64,000 nt of DNA from Tragulus kanchil (GCA_022376925.1 JAIOJX010000026.1:203638900-203702899); one strand, 5' to 3'. Counted from the first letter of the stretch, positions 21,238 to 34,229 are shown. Translations and numbers: made by a program. Notes: generated by a model from the letters alone, not told the origin.

Positions 21238-22050
21238 AGCTCTGGTACATATATACAATGGAATACTACACAGCTGTAAAGAGAAATGCAGAAGAATCAG
21301 CCCTCATGAGGTGGCTGGATCTAGAACGTATCCTAAAAAGTGAAGTCAGTCAGAAAGAGAAGGACAAATACAGTATATTAACACATATATATGGAATCTA
21401 GTAGGATGGTGATGATGGCACATGCAGTGAAGCGACAGAAAGACAGACATGGACAGTGGACATATGGACATTGTGGGGAAGGAACAGTGGGTGAGAGGCG
21501 TAAGGGAAGTAGCATGAAGGCCTGTACTATCATAAGTGAAGAAAATAGCTCTAGTCATTGCTCTGTGAAAAAAGGGGATCCTTCAGGGGTGCTGTGTGAT
21601 GGTCGGGAGGGGAGGGAAGGGGGGGATATACATGTGACTAATCTGAGAACATGCATGTCTGTGAACAACAAAACTCTGTAAAAGTTAAAAGTAAAATAAA
21701 GGTTTAAAAAAAAAAAAAAAAAGAAACACAAAAAAAAAAAAAAAAGAACATGCCTGCCAATGCAGGAGATACAAGGGGTGCAAGTTCGATCCCTAGGTTG
21801 GGAAGATTCCTTGGAGGAGGAAATGGCAACACATTCCAGTATTCTTGCTTAGAGAATCCCTCAGACAGAGGAGCCTGTTGGGCTATAGTTCCTAGGGTCA
21901 CAAAGAGTCGGACACAACTGAGCAACTGAGCACACACACACATCTTACCATCTCCTAAAGATTTAGTCATGACAACTGTGTGGTTGATTTGTAAACTTAG
22001 TGGAATAAGTTACGTTTCTCTCCATGATATTTAAAAAATCTTTGCCTTTT

Positions 22051-24254
22051 GTTTAAATTACCTGAAATCAATTTGTATTGTGACAAGGCTATGACATCTA
22101 GAAAGCTGTGCCGATGGAGTGTGAGCTTGCCAGGCTTCTTCCAGAATACACACTGCTAGACACATCCTCTCACCTTTCCTCATCAAAGTAAATGGTTTTC
22201 AGACCATTCAAAATATCTGGCATCTTAAAGACACTACTTGGTAATTTCACCATTTAGGTACTCTTATTATCTAATTGCAAAGTAAAGCTGTAATTGGCAA
22301 TTGGGAGCTACATCAGTTCTGAAATAGACTCAGCTTTAAGCAAGATTCCACTGAATTCTGAAGTATGTTGTTCAGTTGGAGGATATAAAAATACATACTA
22401 TAAACATGGTTATTCTGACTAATTAAAAGACCAAGTTCTTCCAAACAGATTTGTAGCCTCAAAAACCAATAATCTGATTTCAGTTACATCTGAATAAAAT
22501 ACACTGTGTGCATGATGCTTAACTCAATTAGATGATCCAAGAAGAAAAGCAATAGAAGAGAAATAGGATTTACAGATATCAATAATGCTACATTATCAAA
22601 AATGACAAAGTGATTTCAACTGAAACTAATAAAAATAACTCCTTTCTAGCACAGGGTTGAAACACTGAAACAAGTTGTTGATGCTAAAGTTCTACATCTA
22701 GAGGGAAAGGTTGATGGAATATTTAATTCCATACAATAGCTATAAACCTGTCCAAACAGCTCAGAGAGCAGTTCAGGTTTTTAAGATGCTCTAGTGGCTA
22801 TAGTCAAAAATGATATTTCAGAATCTCTAAGAAGAGCTAAGGAATAACTCTAAAGTCATTTGGTAATACAGGGATGAAAAACAGAGACAGAAAAGAGATA
22901 ATTTATTAAACTAACTCTGGAATTTTAATATATATTATTAAATTATCAGGTTTGATTCAAGAAAATAAATATTATCAAAACCGACATATATATGAACTTT
23001 TAAAATACTTCTGAAACATATGATGTAAAATTTCAGTTCAAAGGATGTGGCTTAATTTAGACCTCACTAGTTGAAATATGTCATCAATAATATAAGTTAA
23101 CTGGTTCGGTAATAATGTTTACATATGCAGGAAGATTCAGGTCCTTAATGTTTAAATTACCTGAAATCAATTTGTATTGTGACAAGGCTATGACATCTAG
23201 AAAGCTGTGCCGATGGAGTGTGAGCTTGCCAGGCTTCTTCCAGAATACACACTGCTAGACACATCCTCTCACCTTTCCTCATCAAAGTAAATGGTTTTCA
23301 GACCATTCAAAATATCTGGCATCTTAAAGACACTACTTGGTAATTTCACCATTTAGGTACTCTTATTATCTAATTGCAAAGTAAAGCTGTAATTGGCAAT
23401 TGGGAGCTACATCAGTTCTGAAATAGACTCAGCTTTAAGCAAGATTCCACTGAATTCTGAAGTATGTTGTTCAGTTGGAGGATATAAAAATACATACTAT
23501 AAACATGGTTATTCTGACTAATTAAAAGACCAAGTTCTTCCAAACAGATTTGTAGCCTCAAAAACCAATAATCTGATTTCAGTTACATCTGAATAAAATA
23601 CACTGTGTGCATGATGCTTAACTCAATTAGATGATCCAAGAAGAAAAGCAATAGAAGAGAAATAGGATTTACAGATATCAATAATGCTACATTATCAAAA
23701 ATGACAAAGTGATTTCAACTGAAACTAATAAAAATAACTCCTTTCTAGCACAGGGTTGAAACACTGAAACAAGTTGTTGATGCTAAAGTTCTACATCTAG
23801 AGGGAAAGGTTGATGGAATATTTAATTCCATACAATAGCTATAAACCTGTCCAAACAGCTCAGAGAGCAGTTCAGGTTTTTAAGATGCTCTAGTGGCTAT
23901 AGTCAAAAATGATATTTCAGAATCTCTAAGAAGAGCTAAGGAATAACTCTAAAGTCATTTGGTAATACAGGGATGAAAAACAGAGACAGAAAAGAGATAA
24001 TTTATTAAACTAACTCTGGAATTTTAATATATATTATTAAATTATCAGGTTTGATTCAAGAAAATAAATATTATCAAAACCGACATATATATGAACTTTT
24101 AAAAATACTTCTGAAACATATGATGTAAAATTTCAGTTCAAAGGATGTGGCTTAATTTAGACCTCACTAGTTGAAATATGTCATCAATAATATAAGTTAA
24201 CTGGTTCGGTAATAATGTTTACATATGCAGGAAGATTCAGGTCCTTAATGTTTA
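22051..24254. repeat. Overlap duplication 9
   Basis: Copy 1 is 22051-23149 and copy 2 is 23150-24254, offset 1099. An A-run near 22999 is one base shorter than in copy 2. The first ~310 bp is also present from about 20927, because duplications 8 and 9 overlap, giving three copies. Confidence 0.95.
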
Positions 24255-24715
24255 ATATTAGGGAATACAACTGTATCATAAACTGCAATTCATTTTACCT
24301 TATTTTATTTAGTAACCACTAATATTTTATTATGCAAGATATAGTACTTAAAATTAACAAACAATATTTTTTTTCAAACTTTCTAGCTTGATGGCAAATT
24401 TAGGCCAAGCTCCCTCTCACTTCGGTATGAATCAATCAGACCAGAAAATAATCTGTGGAAAGTTTTAAAAAACGCTAAAATATTTTGAAGTATAAGGATA
24501 CTGCAGGAGTTATAAAAACATAAATACTGCTTAACCATTATCTGAATACAAGGAATATGTTTCAGAGTATCAAAGTAATTTCTGATTGTTAATATAAATA
24601 CTTCTCTGTATAATATAGATTCATCATTTGTTTTTATTAACAAGAGAAACATTTCATTAAAAATTGTAGTGAGCTATAATTAGATATAATAAACTGCTTC
24701 TAAGTAATTATGAAG
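22363..24715. other. AT-rich non-coding, no gene recognised
   Basis: No SINE, gene or RNA structure is evident. The minus-strand open frame at 24383-24652 is AT-rich, has no family resemblance and recurs at 25480-25749 only by duplication 10. Confidence 0.5.
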
Positions 24716-24724
24716 TTCTAATAA

Positions 24725-24945
24725 AGACCTTTCCAGGTGGCTCAGCTGTAAAAGATATTCCTGCTAACGCAGAAGCCACAGGAGACACGGGTTCGATGCC
24801 TGGGCCAGGAAGATTCCCTGAATAAAGAAATGGCAACCCACTCTAGTTCTCTTGCCTAGAGAATTTCATGGACAGAGAAGCCTGGCAGGCTACACTTCAT
24901 GAGATCACAAAGAGTCAGACATGACTGAGCGACTAAGCATGTGCA
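24725..24945 (+). mobile_element. Bov-tA SINE
   Basis: A complete element: head aagacctttccaggtggctc, B-box gggttcgatgcc, mid block ggcaacccactctagttctc, and 3' end catgactgagcgactaagca. It is duplicated at 25822-26040. Confidence 0.93.
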
Positions 24946-25010
24946 CATTAAAGAAACTTCAAACATATATGAAAGCTGTATCTTACTTTAATTGCTTTCC
25001 TCTTAAAATT

Positions 25011-25112
25011 TCACAAAGCAGTCAAAAAAACATGACTGAGCGACTAAGCATGTTCCATTGAACTAGGCTTAAATTTAGACCTCAAAACTAGTTGAAAAAA
25101 GGGGGGGTTTTC
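25011..25112. other. Scrambled junction filler
   Basis: This sits between the two copies of duplication 10 and matches neither continuation. It contains acatgactgagcgactaagc, lifted from the SINE end at about 24920. It also has a distorted version of 24160-24185 (aatttagacctcaaaactag) and a G-run of seven. It looks like a low-quality read end. Confidence 0.75.
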
Positions 25113-26334
25113 ATCTGGAATTTTAATATATATTATTAAATTATCAGGTTTGATTCAAGAAAATAAATATTATCAAAACCGACATATATATGAACTTTTA
25201 AAAATACTTGAAACATATGATGTAAAATTTCAGTTCAAAGGATGTGGCTTAATTTAGACCTCACTAGTTGAAATATGTCATCAATAATATAAGTTAACTG
25301 GTTCGGTAATAATGTTTACATATGCAGGAAGATTCAGGTCCTTAATGTTTAATATTAGGGAATACAACTGTATCATAAACTGCAATTCATTTTACCTTAT
25401 TTTATTTAGTAACCACTAATATTTTATTATGCAAGATATAGTACTTAAAATTAACAAACAATATTTTTTTTCAAACTTTCTAGCTTGATGGCAAATTTAG
25501 GCCAAGCTCCCTCTCACTTCGGTATGAATCAATCAGACCAGAAAATAATCTGTGGAAAGTTTTAAAAAACGCTAAAATATTTTGAAGTATAAGGATACTG
25601 CAGGAGTTATAAAAACATAAATACTGCTTAACCATTATCTGAATACAAGGAATATGTTTCAGAGTATCAAAGTAATTTCTGATTGTTAATATAAATACTT
25701 CTCTGTATAATATAGATTCATCATTTGTTTTTATTAACAAGAGAAACATTTCATTAAAAATTGTAGTGAGCTATAATTAGATATAATAAACTGCTTCTAA
25801 GTAATTATGAAGTTCTAATAAAGACCTTTCCAGGTGGCTCAGCTGTAAAAGATATTCCTGCTAACGCAGAAGCCACAGGAGACACGGGTTCGATGCCTGG
25901 GCCAGGAAGATTCCCTGAATAAAGAAATGGCAACCCACTCTAGTTCTCTTGCCTAGAGAATTTCATGGACAGAGAAGCCTGGCAGGCTACACTTCATGAG
26001 ATCACAAAGAGTCAGACATGACTGAGCGACTAAGCATGTGCACATTAAAGAAACTTCAAACATATATGAAAGCTGTATCTTACTTTAATTGCTTTCCTCT
26101 TAAAATTTCCTAGATGCTCTAAACCAGACTGCAAAAAAATCCAGATAAATGCAAAAAAATAATATTAAGAACCAAAATTTGTTTTGATCACATGCTGTTA
26201 AAATAGTATTACATGTTACATGCAACTTTTTAAAATATGATACATGAATTCATGAATTCCCATTCTAGGAATAGTATCTTGGCTTACTAAAATTTGTCAG
26301 GCTATTCACTACTTTACTAACAGTACGTAAAAAC

Positions 26335-26640
26335 TTGAAGAAAACATTTATTGAATGCCAGTAAGAACTGTGCTAAGAAGAAACAATACAAGATGAAAAA
26401 GACCCACTATCACTCTTAAGTAGTTTATACTCTTTTAGAGAGGCAAATAAACAGATAAGATTTCACCTCTGTGGGGTAAGTCCTAGGGTAGAGGTAAATG
26501 CCAAAGGGCACGGCAGCACAGTGTAGGGGCCCTGACCCAGTGCAGCTGACCACGTGGGGAAGAAGGAGGAAACCTTAGAGCCTTACTCGAGGGAGTGAAA
26601 CCCACAGTGAGTCTTCAAGACTTACAAGCTCTCCAGCAGG
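26335..26640 (-). mobile_element. L2/MIR-type fossil fragment
   Basis: aacatttattgaatgccagt followed by actgtgctaag and agaggcaaataaacagataa is the standard reverse-complement reading of an L2 3' region. It is diverged and non-coding. Confidence 0.6.
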
Positions 26641-27075
26641 GAAGAGGTCTACCTGGAAGAGGCTAGAGTGTTAGCAAAGGCAGAAACTGCAGAGAGCCTG
26701 GGAGATTCTGGGAACTGAGAGAAGCAAGAACGAAAACTGGTGATACAGGTAAGCAATGAAGTCCAAGTGCTACACATTTGGGACACACATTTGGGACATT
26801 TACTACATTTACTACACATTTGGGACATTCTCCTACAGGCAAGAAAGGGCGCATGAAAGTTATTATGTAGAATCAGGATGGAATTTGATACTTAAATTAG
26901 GAACACTATTTTAGAAACAAAGCAGAAAAAGACAGTTAAGAGACAAAAATACAGATCCAAAATAAGGATCTGGAGCCAAGAGAACATGAGGATAATAAAC
27001 ACGAAGGATATTAAACACGAAGAATGGACAGGATGCTGAGATGGGGATGGAAAACAGAATGACTACCTGTTTTCT

Positions 27076-27400
27076 TTTTTTTTTTTTAATTTTTATTTAT
27101 TTATTTATTTCAGCGGGGGTTGGGGAGGGAGGGGGGTGGGCGGGCCACTTCCACTGGTCTTTCATTTGTTTAGTTTCATCCATCTTTGTCCTTTGGCCCA
27201 TGTGGGACTCCCATCGTGGTGGCATCTGTTGTCGCAGAGCACTGGCTCTGGGCGCATGCGCTCCAGAGCTCCGGCTCAGTAATTGGACACATCGGTCCAG
27301 CCGCTCTGCGGCACGTGGGCTCCTCCCAGGCCAGGGATGGAACCCACGCCCCTTGCACTGCAAGGCGGTGTCCTTACCCACTGGACCACCAGGGAAGCCT
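27076..27400 (-). mobile_element. CHR-like tRNA SINE
   Basis: The same subfamily as 378-643, with an extended TTTA-rich tail on the plus strand (27076-27150). It has a perfect 14-bp target-site duplication, actacctgttttct, at 27062-27075 and 27401-27414. This is one of the better-preserved members in the window. Confidence 0.93.
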
Positions 27401-27414
27401 ACTACCTGTTTTCT

Positions 27415-27880
27415 GAGTGAACTTACTCAGCAGATGAAGATGCCATCCCCTGAGATGGAAAGCACTGGAACATAGAAGGAAGGCGGGGGAAACTGGGAAA
27501 GGAGAGCTGGTAGGTTCAGTTTTTACCTACTGATTCTGTATACCCATGCGCACCCAGGCAGAGACATCCACTAGAAGGCAGCTGCATATGCAAGAATGAA
27601 CACACAAACTCATTAAGAACTAACTGAACATATCAGGTTATTGAAATATCAGCTAACATTCACTGAGGCTTTACTCTAAGAAAGATAGGTGCTGAGTCCT
27701 GCACATATTGAATACCTTTTTATTATTCTTCTGCCTCTACAGATGAGGAAGAGTTTAAGAAATGTCCCACTGGTATTTCAGTGTCAGGGATGTCTGATTT
27801 TACAACTCATGTCCTCACCATGCAAAATCCACTCATTATGCATTTTTAGGACCAGATAAAGAGGGTTCAGTTCTAATCTC
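27415..27880. other. No gene recognised
   Basis: Mixed-composition unique sequence. Nothing coding or structured is visible. Confidence 0.4.
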
Positions 27881-27883
27881 TGA

Positions 27884-28060
27884 TGCTTAAGAGTTGGTTG
27901 ACCTTAGTATTCTCCAAGCCATAGCTTTCGAATCTGTAAAATAGATTCGATAACAAACACAAAGCAAGGATATGGTAAGGACTGGAGAAAGTATACAGAA
28001 AGTGCTAGATGAGCATTACATGTGCAATAAATGACACATATTGTTAAATCTATGCTTAGA
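27884..28060 (+). mobile_element. MIR SINE fragment
   Basis: gttggttgaccttagtattc, atctgtaaaatagattcgat and gtgctagatgagcattacat follow the MIR core and 3' region. It is old and diverged. Most of it is repeated at 28979-29144 by duplication 11. Confidence 0.65.
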
Positions 28061-30066
28061 GAAAAAAACTCTTTCTTGAAGTAAAATAGCTATAAGTAAA
28101 TTCCCTTTCATTTTATTCCATACTTTCCTTTAATTTCACCCTATTTGTTCTGTATCTTAATACACTAAGAATTTTACAAAAAGCTTTGAGACATTAATCA
28201 GTATATTCTGCAAGATTTAAAGTCATTTAAAGATTTAATTCCGATAGAAAGCATTTCACTGTAATGGGAGTTTCTTCTACAGTGATGAAAGCCCAAACAA
28301 GAAAATTCAAATGCCATAAGGCATGTGAACATTCTGGGGAGAGCTTTGGACTTGGAGTCAGAAGACTATTGTGAAGTCCCAACTCTGACTTGGGAAGAAA
28401 CAGTCCCAAGTGTTCCTTCACACATGGACAAGATGAACACACTGGCCCATATATATTCTTCTGAGTCTAACAATGCTGAAGAATATGGATTTATGGTGTT
28501 TATAAAATCAGAGCCATTAAGTCATGAACAACTGACACTAACTTCATGTTTCCTGTGGTTTAAACCAGAAGGACCCATGCCTGATGACCGATCAAGCGAC
28601 TCCACAGATCATACGCTTCCATTCTGACTCAAATCAGATCATAACCCTTAGGCACTGAGTTCCATATTGGGAGGGAAAAAAGAAAAGGAGAGTGTAGAGC
28701 AATCTTTCACTCTCTTGAAATCTCTCCCATTCTCATCACCAATTTAGCAGCTGGGTTACAGATGAGACTACAAGGTCGGTCACTTGATTTCTGATTTTCA
28801 AACCTGGCTGAGCATGAACAGCACTGAGAAATTTTTTTGAAATAGCGAGCTCCACAACACTAAAATATCACTGGGAGTAAACTCTATATGATTTACAATT
28901 GCCAGGTTTAATTTTGTAGAAGGTGGTATGAAGCATCTTGGGTAATAACTTCACTCTAATGTTGAACTTAGACTATATTGGTTGACCTTAGTATTCTCCA
29001 AGCCATAGCTTTCGAATCTGTAAAATAGATTCGATAACAAACACAAAGCAAGGATATGGTAAGGACTGGAGAAAGTATACAGAAAGTGCTAGATGAGCAT
29101 TACATGTGCAATAAATGACACATATTGTTAAATCTATGCTTAGAGAAAAAAACTCTTTCTTGAAGTAAAATAGCTATAAGTAAATTCCCTTTCATTTTAT
29201 TCCATACTTTCCTTTAATTTCACCCTATTTGTTCTGTATCTTAATACACTAAGAATTTTACAAAAAGCTTTGAGACATTAATCAGTATATTCTGCAAGAT
29301 TTAAAGTCATTTAAAGATTTAATTCCGATAGAAAGCATTTCACTGTAATGGGAGTTTCTTCTACAGTGATGAAAGCCCAAACAAGAAAATTCAAATGCCA
29401 TAAGGCATGTGAACATTCTGGGGAGAGCTTTGGACTTGGAGTCAGAAGACTATTGTGAAGTCCCAACTCTGACTTGGGAAGAAACAGTCCCAAGTGTTCC
29501 TTCACACATGGACAAGATGAACACACTGGCCCATATATATTCTTCTGAGTCTAACAATGCTGAAGAATATGGATTTATGGTGTTTATAAAATCAGAGCCA
29601 TTAAGTCATGAACAACTGACACTAACTTCATGTTTCCTGTGGTTTAAACCAGAAGGACCCATGCCTGATGACCGATCAAGCGACTCCACAGATCATACGC
29701 TTCCATTCTGACTCAAATCAGATCATAACCCTTAGGCACTGAGTTCCATATTGGGGAGGGAAAAGAGAAAAGGAGAGTGTAGAGCAATCTTTCACTCTCT
29801 TGAAATCTCTCCCATTCTCATCACCAATTTAGCAGCTGGGTTACAGATGAGACTACAAGGTCGGTCACTTGATTTCTGATTTTCAAACCTGGCTGAGCAT
29901 GAACAGCACTGAGAAATTTTTTTGAAATAGCGAGCTCCACAACACTAAAATATCACTGGGAGTAAACTCTATATGATTTACAATTGCCAGGTTTAATTTT
30001 GTAGAAGGTGGTATGAAGCATCTTGGGTAATAACTTCACTCTAATGTTGAACTTAGACTATATTGG
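27895..30066. repeat. Overlap duplication 11
   Basis: Copy 1 is 27895-28980 and copy 2 is 28979-30066, abutting. Around 28667 versus 29752 the G- and A-runs differ in length, while the surrounding sequence is otherwise essentially identical. Confidence 0.95.
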
Positions 30067-30230
30067 TTTTAGCCTCTTTTAACTGTATCGAAACAAAAAT
30101 TTTTTGTAAGGATGCACACATACTAATTAACTAGATCATCCCACTTTGTACGGACTCCACCTGCTTTCACTTTGAAAATTCCATATCCCAGAAAACTCCT
30201 AGGTCCCTGGAAAACAGGGGCAGTCAGTCA
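28061..30230. other. No gene recognised
   Basis: The open frame at 28325-28627 (100 codons, repeated at 29409-29711) starts in MIR-like text (ggacttggagtcagaag) and has no recognisable domain. I consider it non-coding. Confidence 0.45.
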
Positions 30231-31899
30231 AGTTAGCACATGCATATGCACACACACGCACACTTGCACACATGGACACAAACTTTTAAGTGAGCCCCAG
30301 TGTGCTAGAACAAAGTATAGATAGAAAGTAGCCCTCTCATGAAGTATCACTACTAAGATGAAGTCATCATTCACTCAGATACATGGTCACGCTCACAGAC
30401 CTCGGATGCCACTGGGATCAAAAAATGTGAAATGGAGTGGGTGACAGATCATCCAGCTGACTATCATCCATTTCACCAGAGCCTAGGCTGCCAACATTTA
30501 AGTTCAACAACCAGCATTTTTTAAAAAGTACTTTGAAGCCTCTGCCTCCAAATAGGCTTTTTTTTTAAAAACTCAGAACATTTTTGAGGAATTATCTCTA
30601 CTATTTGACAGATTTTTTAAGAGTCTGTGGCTCTGTCATTTTTTATGTTTTTCCTGTAATGATGTCATGTGAAATTAAATAATCATGTAAAGGCATTCGA
30701 CACTGTTCCTATGTATATATACATTAAAAACACAGCTGTCATGTCTTTTAAATGAAATACTTAATAGAAAACAAACTAACTTGGAATGCACGTATACACC
30801 AGAACACACATTGCTTTGAGGCACTGAGTTCCATATTGGGAGGGAAAGAGAAAAGGAGAGTGTAGAGCAATCTTTCACTCTCTTGAAATCTCTCCCATTC
30901 TCATCACCAATTTAGCAGCTGGGTTACAGATGAGACTACAAGGTCGGTCACTTGATTTCTGATTTTCAAACCTGGCTGAGCATGAACAGCACTGAGAAAT
31001 TTTTGAAATAGCGAGCTCCACAACACTAAAATATCACTGGGAGTAAACTCTATATGATTTACAATTGCCAGGTTTAATTTTGTAGAAGGTGGTATGAAGC
31101 ATCTTGGGTAATAACTTCACTCTAATGTTGAACTTAGACTATATTGGTTTTAGCCTCTTTTAACTGTATCGAAACAAAAATTTTTTGTAAGGATGCACAC
31201 ATACTAATTAACTAGATCATCCCACTTTGTACGGACTCCACCTGCTTTCACTTTGAAAATTCCATACCCCAGAAAACTCCTAGGTCCCTGGAAAACAGGG
31301 GCAGTCAGTCAAGTTAGCACATGCATATGCACACACACGCACACTTGCACACATGGACACAAACTTTTAAGTGAGCCCCAGTGTGCTAGAACAAAGTATA
31401 GATAGAAAGTAGCCCTCTCATGAAGTATCACTACTAAGATGAAGTCATCATTCACTCAGATACATGGTCACGCTCACAGACCTCGGATGCCACTGGGATC
31501 AAAAAATGTGAAATGGAGTGGGTGACAGATCATCCAGCTGACTATCATCCATTTCACCAGAGCCTAGGCTGCCAACATTTAAGTTCAACAACCAGCATTT
31601 TTTAAAAAGTACTTTGAAGCCTCTGCCTCCAAATAGGCTTTTTTTTTAAAAACTCAGAACATTTTTGAGGAATTATCTCTACTATTTGACAGATTTTTTA
31701 AGAGTCTGTGGCTCTGTCATTTTTTATGTTTTTCCTGTAATGATGTCATGTGAAATTAAATAATCATGTAAAGGCATTCGACACTGTTCCTATATATATA
31801 TACATTAAAAACACAGCTGTCATGTCTTTTAAATGAAATACTTAATAGAAAACAAACTAACTTGGAATGCACGTATACACCAGAACACACATTGCTTTG
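29735..31899. repeat. Overlap duplication 12
   Basis: Copy 1 is 29735-30819 and copy 2 is 30820-31899. Differences include a T-run near 29918, tatgtatatata versus tatatatatata near 30712, and catatccca versus cataccccag near 30182. The first ~330 bp is also found from about 28651, so it is present three times. Confidence 0.95.
30238..30280. repeat. CA-rich simple repeat
   Basis: An imperfect CA/GCA microsatellite (gcacacacacgcacacttgc). A second copy lies at about 31322-31365 by duplication 12. Confidence 0.7.
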
Positions 31900-33340
31900 A
31901 ATTTTAAAACTGAACTCATTATAGAAATCATTTCTAGAAACACATCATTAGACACAAATACACTGTCCTTGGTTGCATGATAGGAACATAAGATTCTAAG
32001 ATCAAGTCATGATCATACAAGCTCCTAGTCACACATGTTAAGTACATGTCTCCTCACTTGTGACAGTACTCTCGGAGGGCAGAACAGCTTTGGCGCAGCT
32101 GGGGGTCATGGGGGAGTGGGGAGTGAGGGGAAGACCCCCCACTGACTCCCGTTCCACACACTAAAGAACCAGCGTTATCAAGACGCTACTAGTAAGTTAC
32201 AAGGAAAGGCTATAGAAACCCTTTCCCTTTGAGAAATCCAGATTTTAGAATGACTGCCACCAGTCTTGAGCTTCTTCTCTCTGCAAAGACCCAAGCATAA
32301 AAAGGAAACCCTTCAGGATCGTGGTCGCCATCCTTGAAGTGAACAGCAGGCACGCTAGTGCTATGCTTCTCCTTTCCTGCCTCTGACAGTCATCCCACAT
32401 GCACTGTCTAAGTACATCTGGAACTAAACTCTATAAAGGAGATCTGCAAAACTGTTTCGACTGTCAAAAACTCTTGGCAAGATTTTAATGCCCTCGTCTT
32501 TCCACCACTGTCTTTACAAGAAGACAATCAAGGAAGACCTCAAAATAGGATATCGTTAAGCAGAAACTGTACACATTTCCAAAGGTGTCTTTTATGATCT
32601 TGAAAGAGGATTCAAAAATTGACTAAAAATTATGTTTAAAGAAAAACTTACTTTTTACAATATATCCCTTTTAGTATGATTTTCAGTAGTCTTACCATAA
32701 CATTTTCCAGCAAAACTGAGATTGAGTTAAGACTTACTGATTGCTCATTTAAATCCTGGGAGTCTTCCATGTGGTTTTCTTACTTCTTCTGCCACTCCCA
32801 AGTAGAAGCAACTTCCTTCAGTTAAAAATGGATTATCTAAAACAAAAAGATGAAAACAATGTGGGACATGAAAAAGTTATCTTTTAAAACTACCTGCAAA
32901 ATTACCAATACTTTGATTTACATGATAGTAATATGCATAAGCATTAGTTTTCAAGAACAAAATTCCTAAATACTGTTCCTACATCTGACAGAAATAATGA
33001 TCTTGAAAATCATGTCATAGTCATATTGAGATATGTGAACAGCCACTCAGGCATCCTGTAGATAAACAGAAGCATCCGGGGACAACTGTGGAGACCCAGG
33101 GCAGAGTAAACACCTAGTCTTATTTCGCTAACAGATATCTGTCCTTAACTAATTGACAGATTAAAAATTAAGTCTGCGTCAACCATTCATTTTCTAAAGT
33201 ACATAAAATATAATGTGTATTTTAATATGACAGCTCTTTACTACGGAAAATCTGTCTCAATTGCCAGATGATCATTATTCAGTTCTAAAAATAGATAGTG
33301 CTATGAATGCATGCCCAAGTTTTTAAAAAGAAAGAAAATC
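31900..33340. other. Unique, unduplicated stretch; no gene recognised except an exon candidate
   Basis: This belongs to the longest tile in the window (about 31.9-36.2 kb without overlap). It is mostly unique sequence. It contains the minus-strand exon candidate at 32738-32836. Confidence 0.45.
32738..32836 (-). other. Candidate internal exon (low confidence)
   Basis: On the minus strand a strong acceptor (catctttttgttttag, AG at 32838-32837) and a consensus donor (gtaagt from 32737) bound 99 nt. One frame is open for 29 codons and includes EGSCFYLGVAEEVRKPHG, then meets TGA shortly before the donor. A second donor (gtaaga) lies inside. The early stop could mean a non-coding exon, a decoy or a lost base. 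I do not recognise the protein. Confidence 0.3.
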
Positions 33341-33344
33341 AGGC

Positions 33345-34125
33345 TATTAGGGTAAAGAAGGTATTACAGAAATATGTAGGAAGGAAAACTGGTCAATAAA
33401 CTACTCAAAAAAAACCATTTATCTTTACTCCATATCATACATTAAAATTTTTCCAGGCAAACTGAAGTCTAAAAATACTCTAAGAAAAATGGGCATATAT
33501 AGTTTTAATTCCCATATAGAGAACATTTACATAACAGAAGTAATGGAATATAACACAAAAAAGCCAAACACCTCTTTGAGTCCCCCACACACATAATTAA
33601 TCACAATTAAAAGATATATGAAAATATAAAAAGTATCTCTGCAAATATCAAACAGACTAATGTCCTCAACATAATAAAGAGCTCTTACAGTCTAAACAGG
33701 AAAGCACATGCATGCCTACAGAAAAATGATCCGTCACTACAAAATAATGTTCAAACTCACTATATATGAAATCCACTTTAAATTAGTAATGATACATTTC
33801 CAACCCTTCATATTCTAATTCTGAAATCAAATGAAAAGAATACGAGTTTATAAAAAAAGATTTACACAATATTTGGAGACACCCAAAAATTTTTTAAATA
33901 TAATTTAAGTGGAAAATAAGTATTCCAATCTGCACAAACAATATGCTCCCAGTTCATAAAATGGGAATGGCATCTTATATGTACGTAAGGTGACAGTCTC
34001 AGTAAGAAACTGATTAAAAATACTCCAAAACCAGAAAAGTGTCATCTTTAAATAAAAGTACAATTTTAAAGTGCATTTAAGATGGAAATGGGGAAGGGTA
34101 GGTATCAGGCACACTGAGAGGTACT
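33345..34125 (+). mobile_element. Ancient L1 (L1M-type) fragment
   Basis: Phrases such as aataaagagctcttacagtc followed by gaaaaatgatccgtcactac resemble the late ORF2 region of old mammalian L1s (the 'remaining reads' block before the Cys-rich domain). It is heavily decayed, so boundaries are approximate. Confidence 0.5.
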
Positions 34126-34229
34126 GCAGTTTGCATCTGAATTCAGGAAGATGGGTAGGCAGAGAGTTCTATACTTAAAGATGCCATCTGTGTTGGAGGT
34201 GGGCCTCAGAAATGGTGGCCGGAAAAAGT

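Larger units (their letters stand above)
20114..22363. repeat. Overlap duplication 8
   Basis: Copy 1 is 20114-21237 and copy 2 is 21238-22363, offset 1124. It includes the last codons of L1 ORF2, the L1 3' UTR and poly(A), the second half of the interrupted Bov-tA SINE and ~400 bp of flank. One difference is gtgagaaaagg versus gtgaaaaaagg. Confidence 0.95.
24016..26109. repeat. Overlap duplication 10
   Basis: Copy 1 is about 24016-25010 and copy 2 about 25113-26109. The intervening ~102 bp is scrambled. It holds an out-of-place fragment of the Bov-tA end (compare 24920) and a corrupted version of the region around 24160. The first ~240 bp is present three times, also from about 22917. Confidence 0.93.

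Noticed and set aside
27041..27475. 144-codon open frame over a SINE
   Set aside because: It lies across a minus-strand CHR-like SINE and its A-rich tail. Similar open frames appear in the other SINE copies.
28325..28627. 100-codon open frame, repeated at 29409
   Set aside because: The start lies in MIR-like text and the frame has no family resemblance. The repetition comes from duplication 11.
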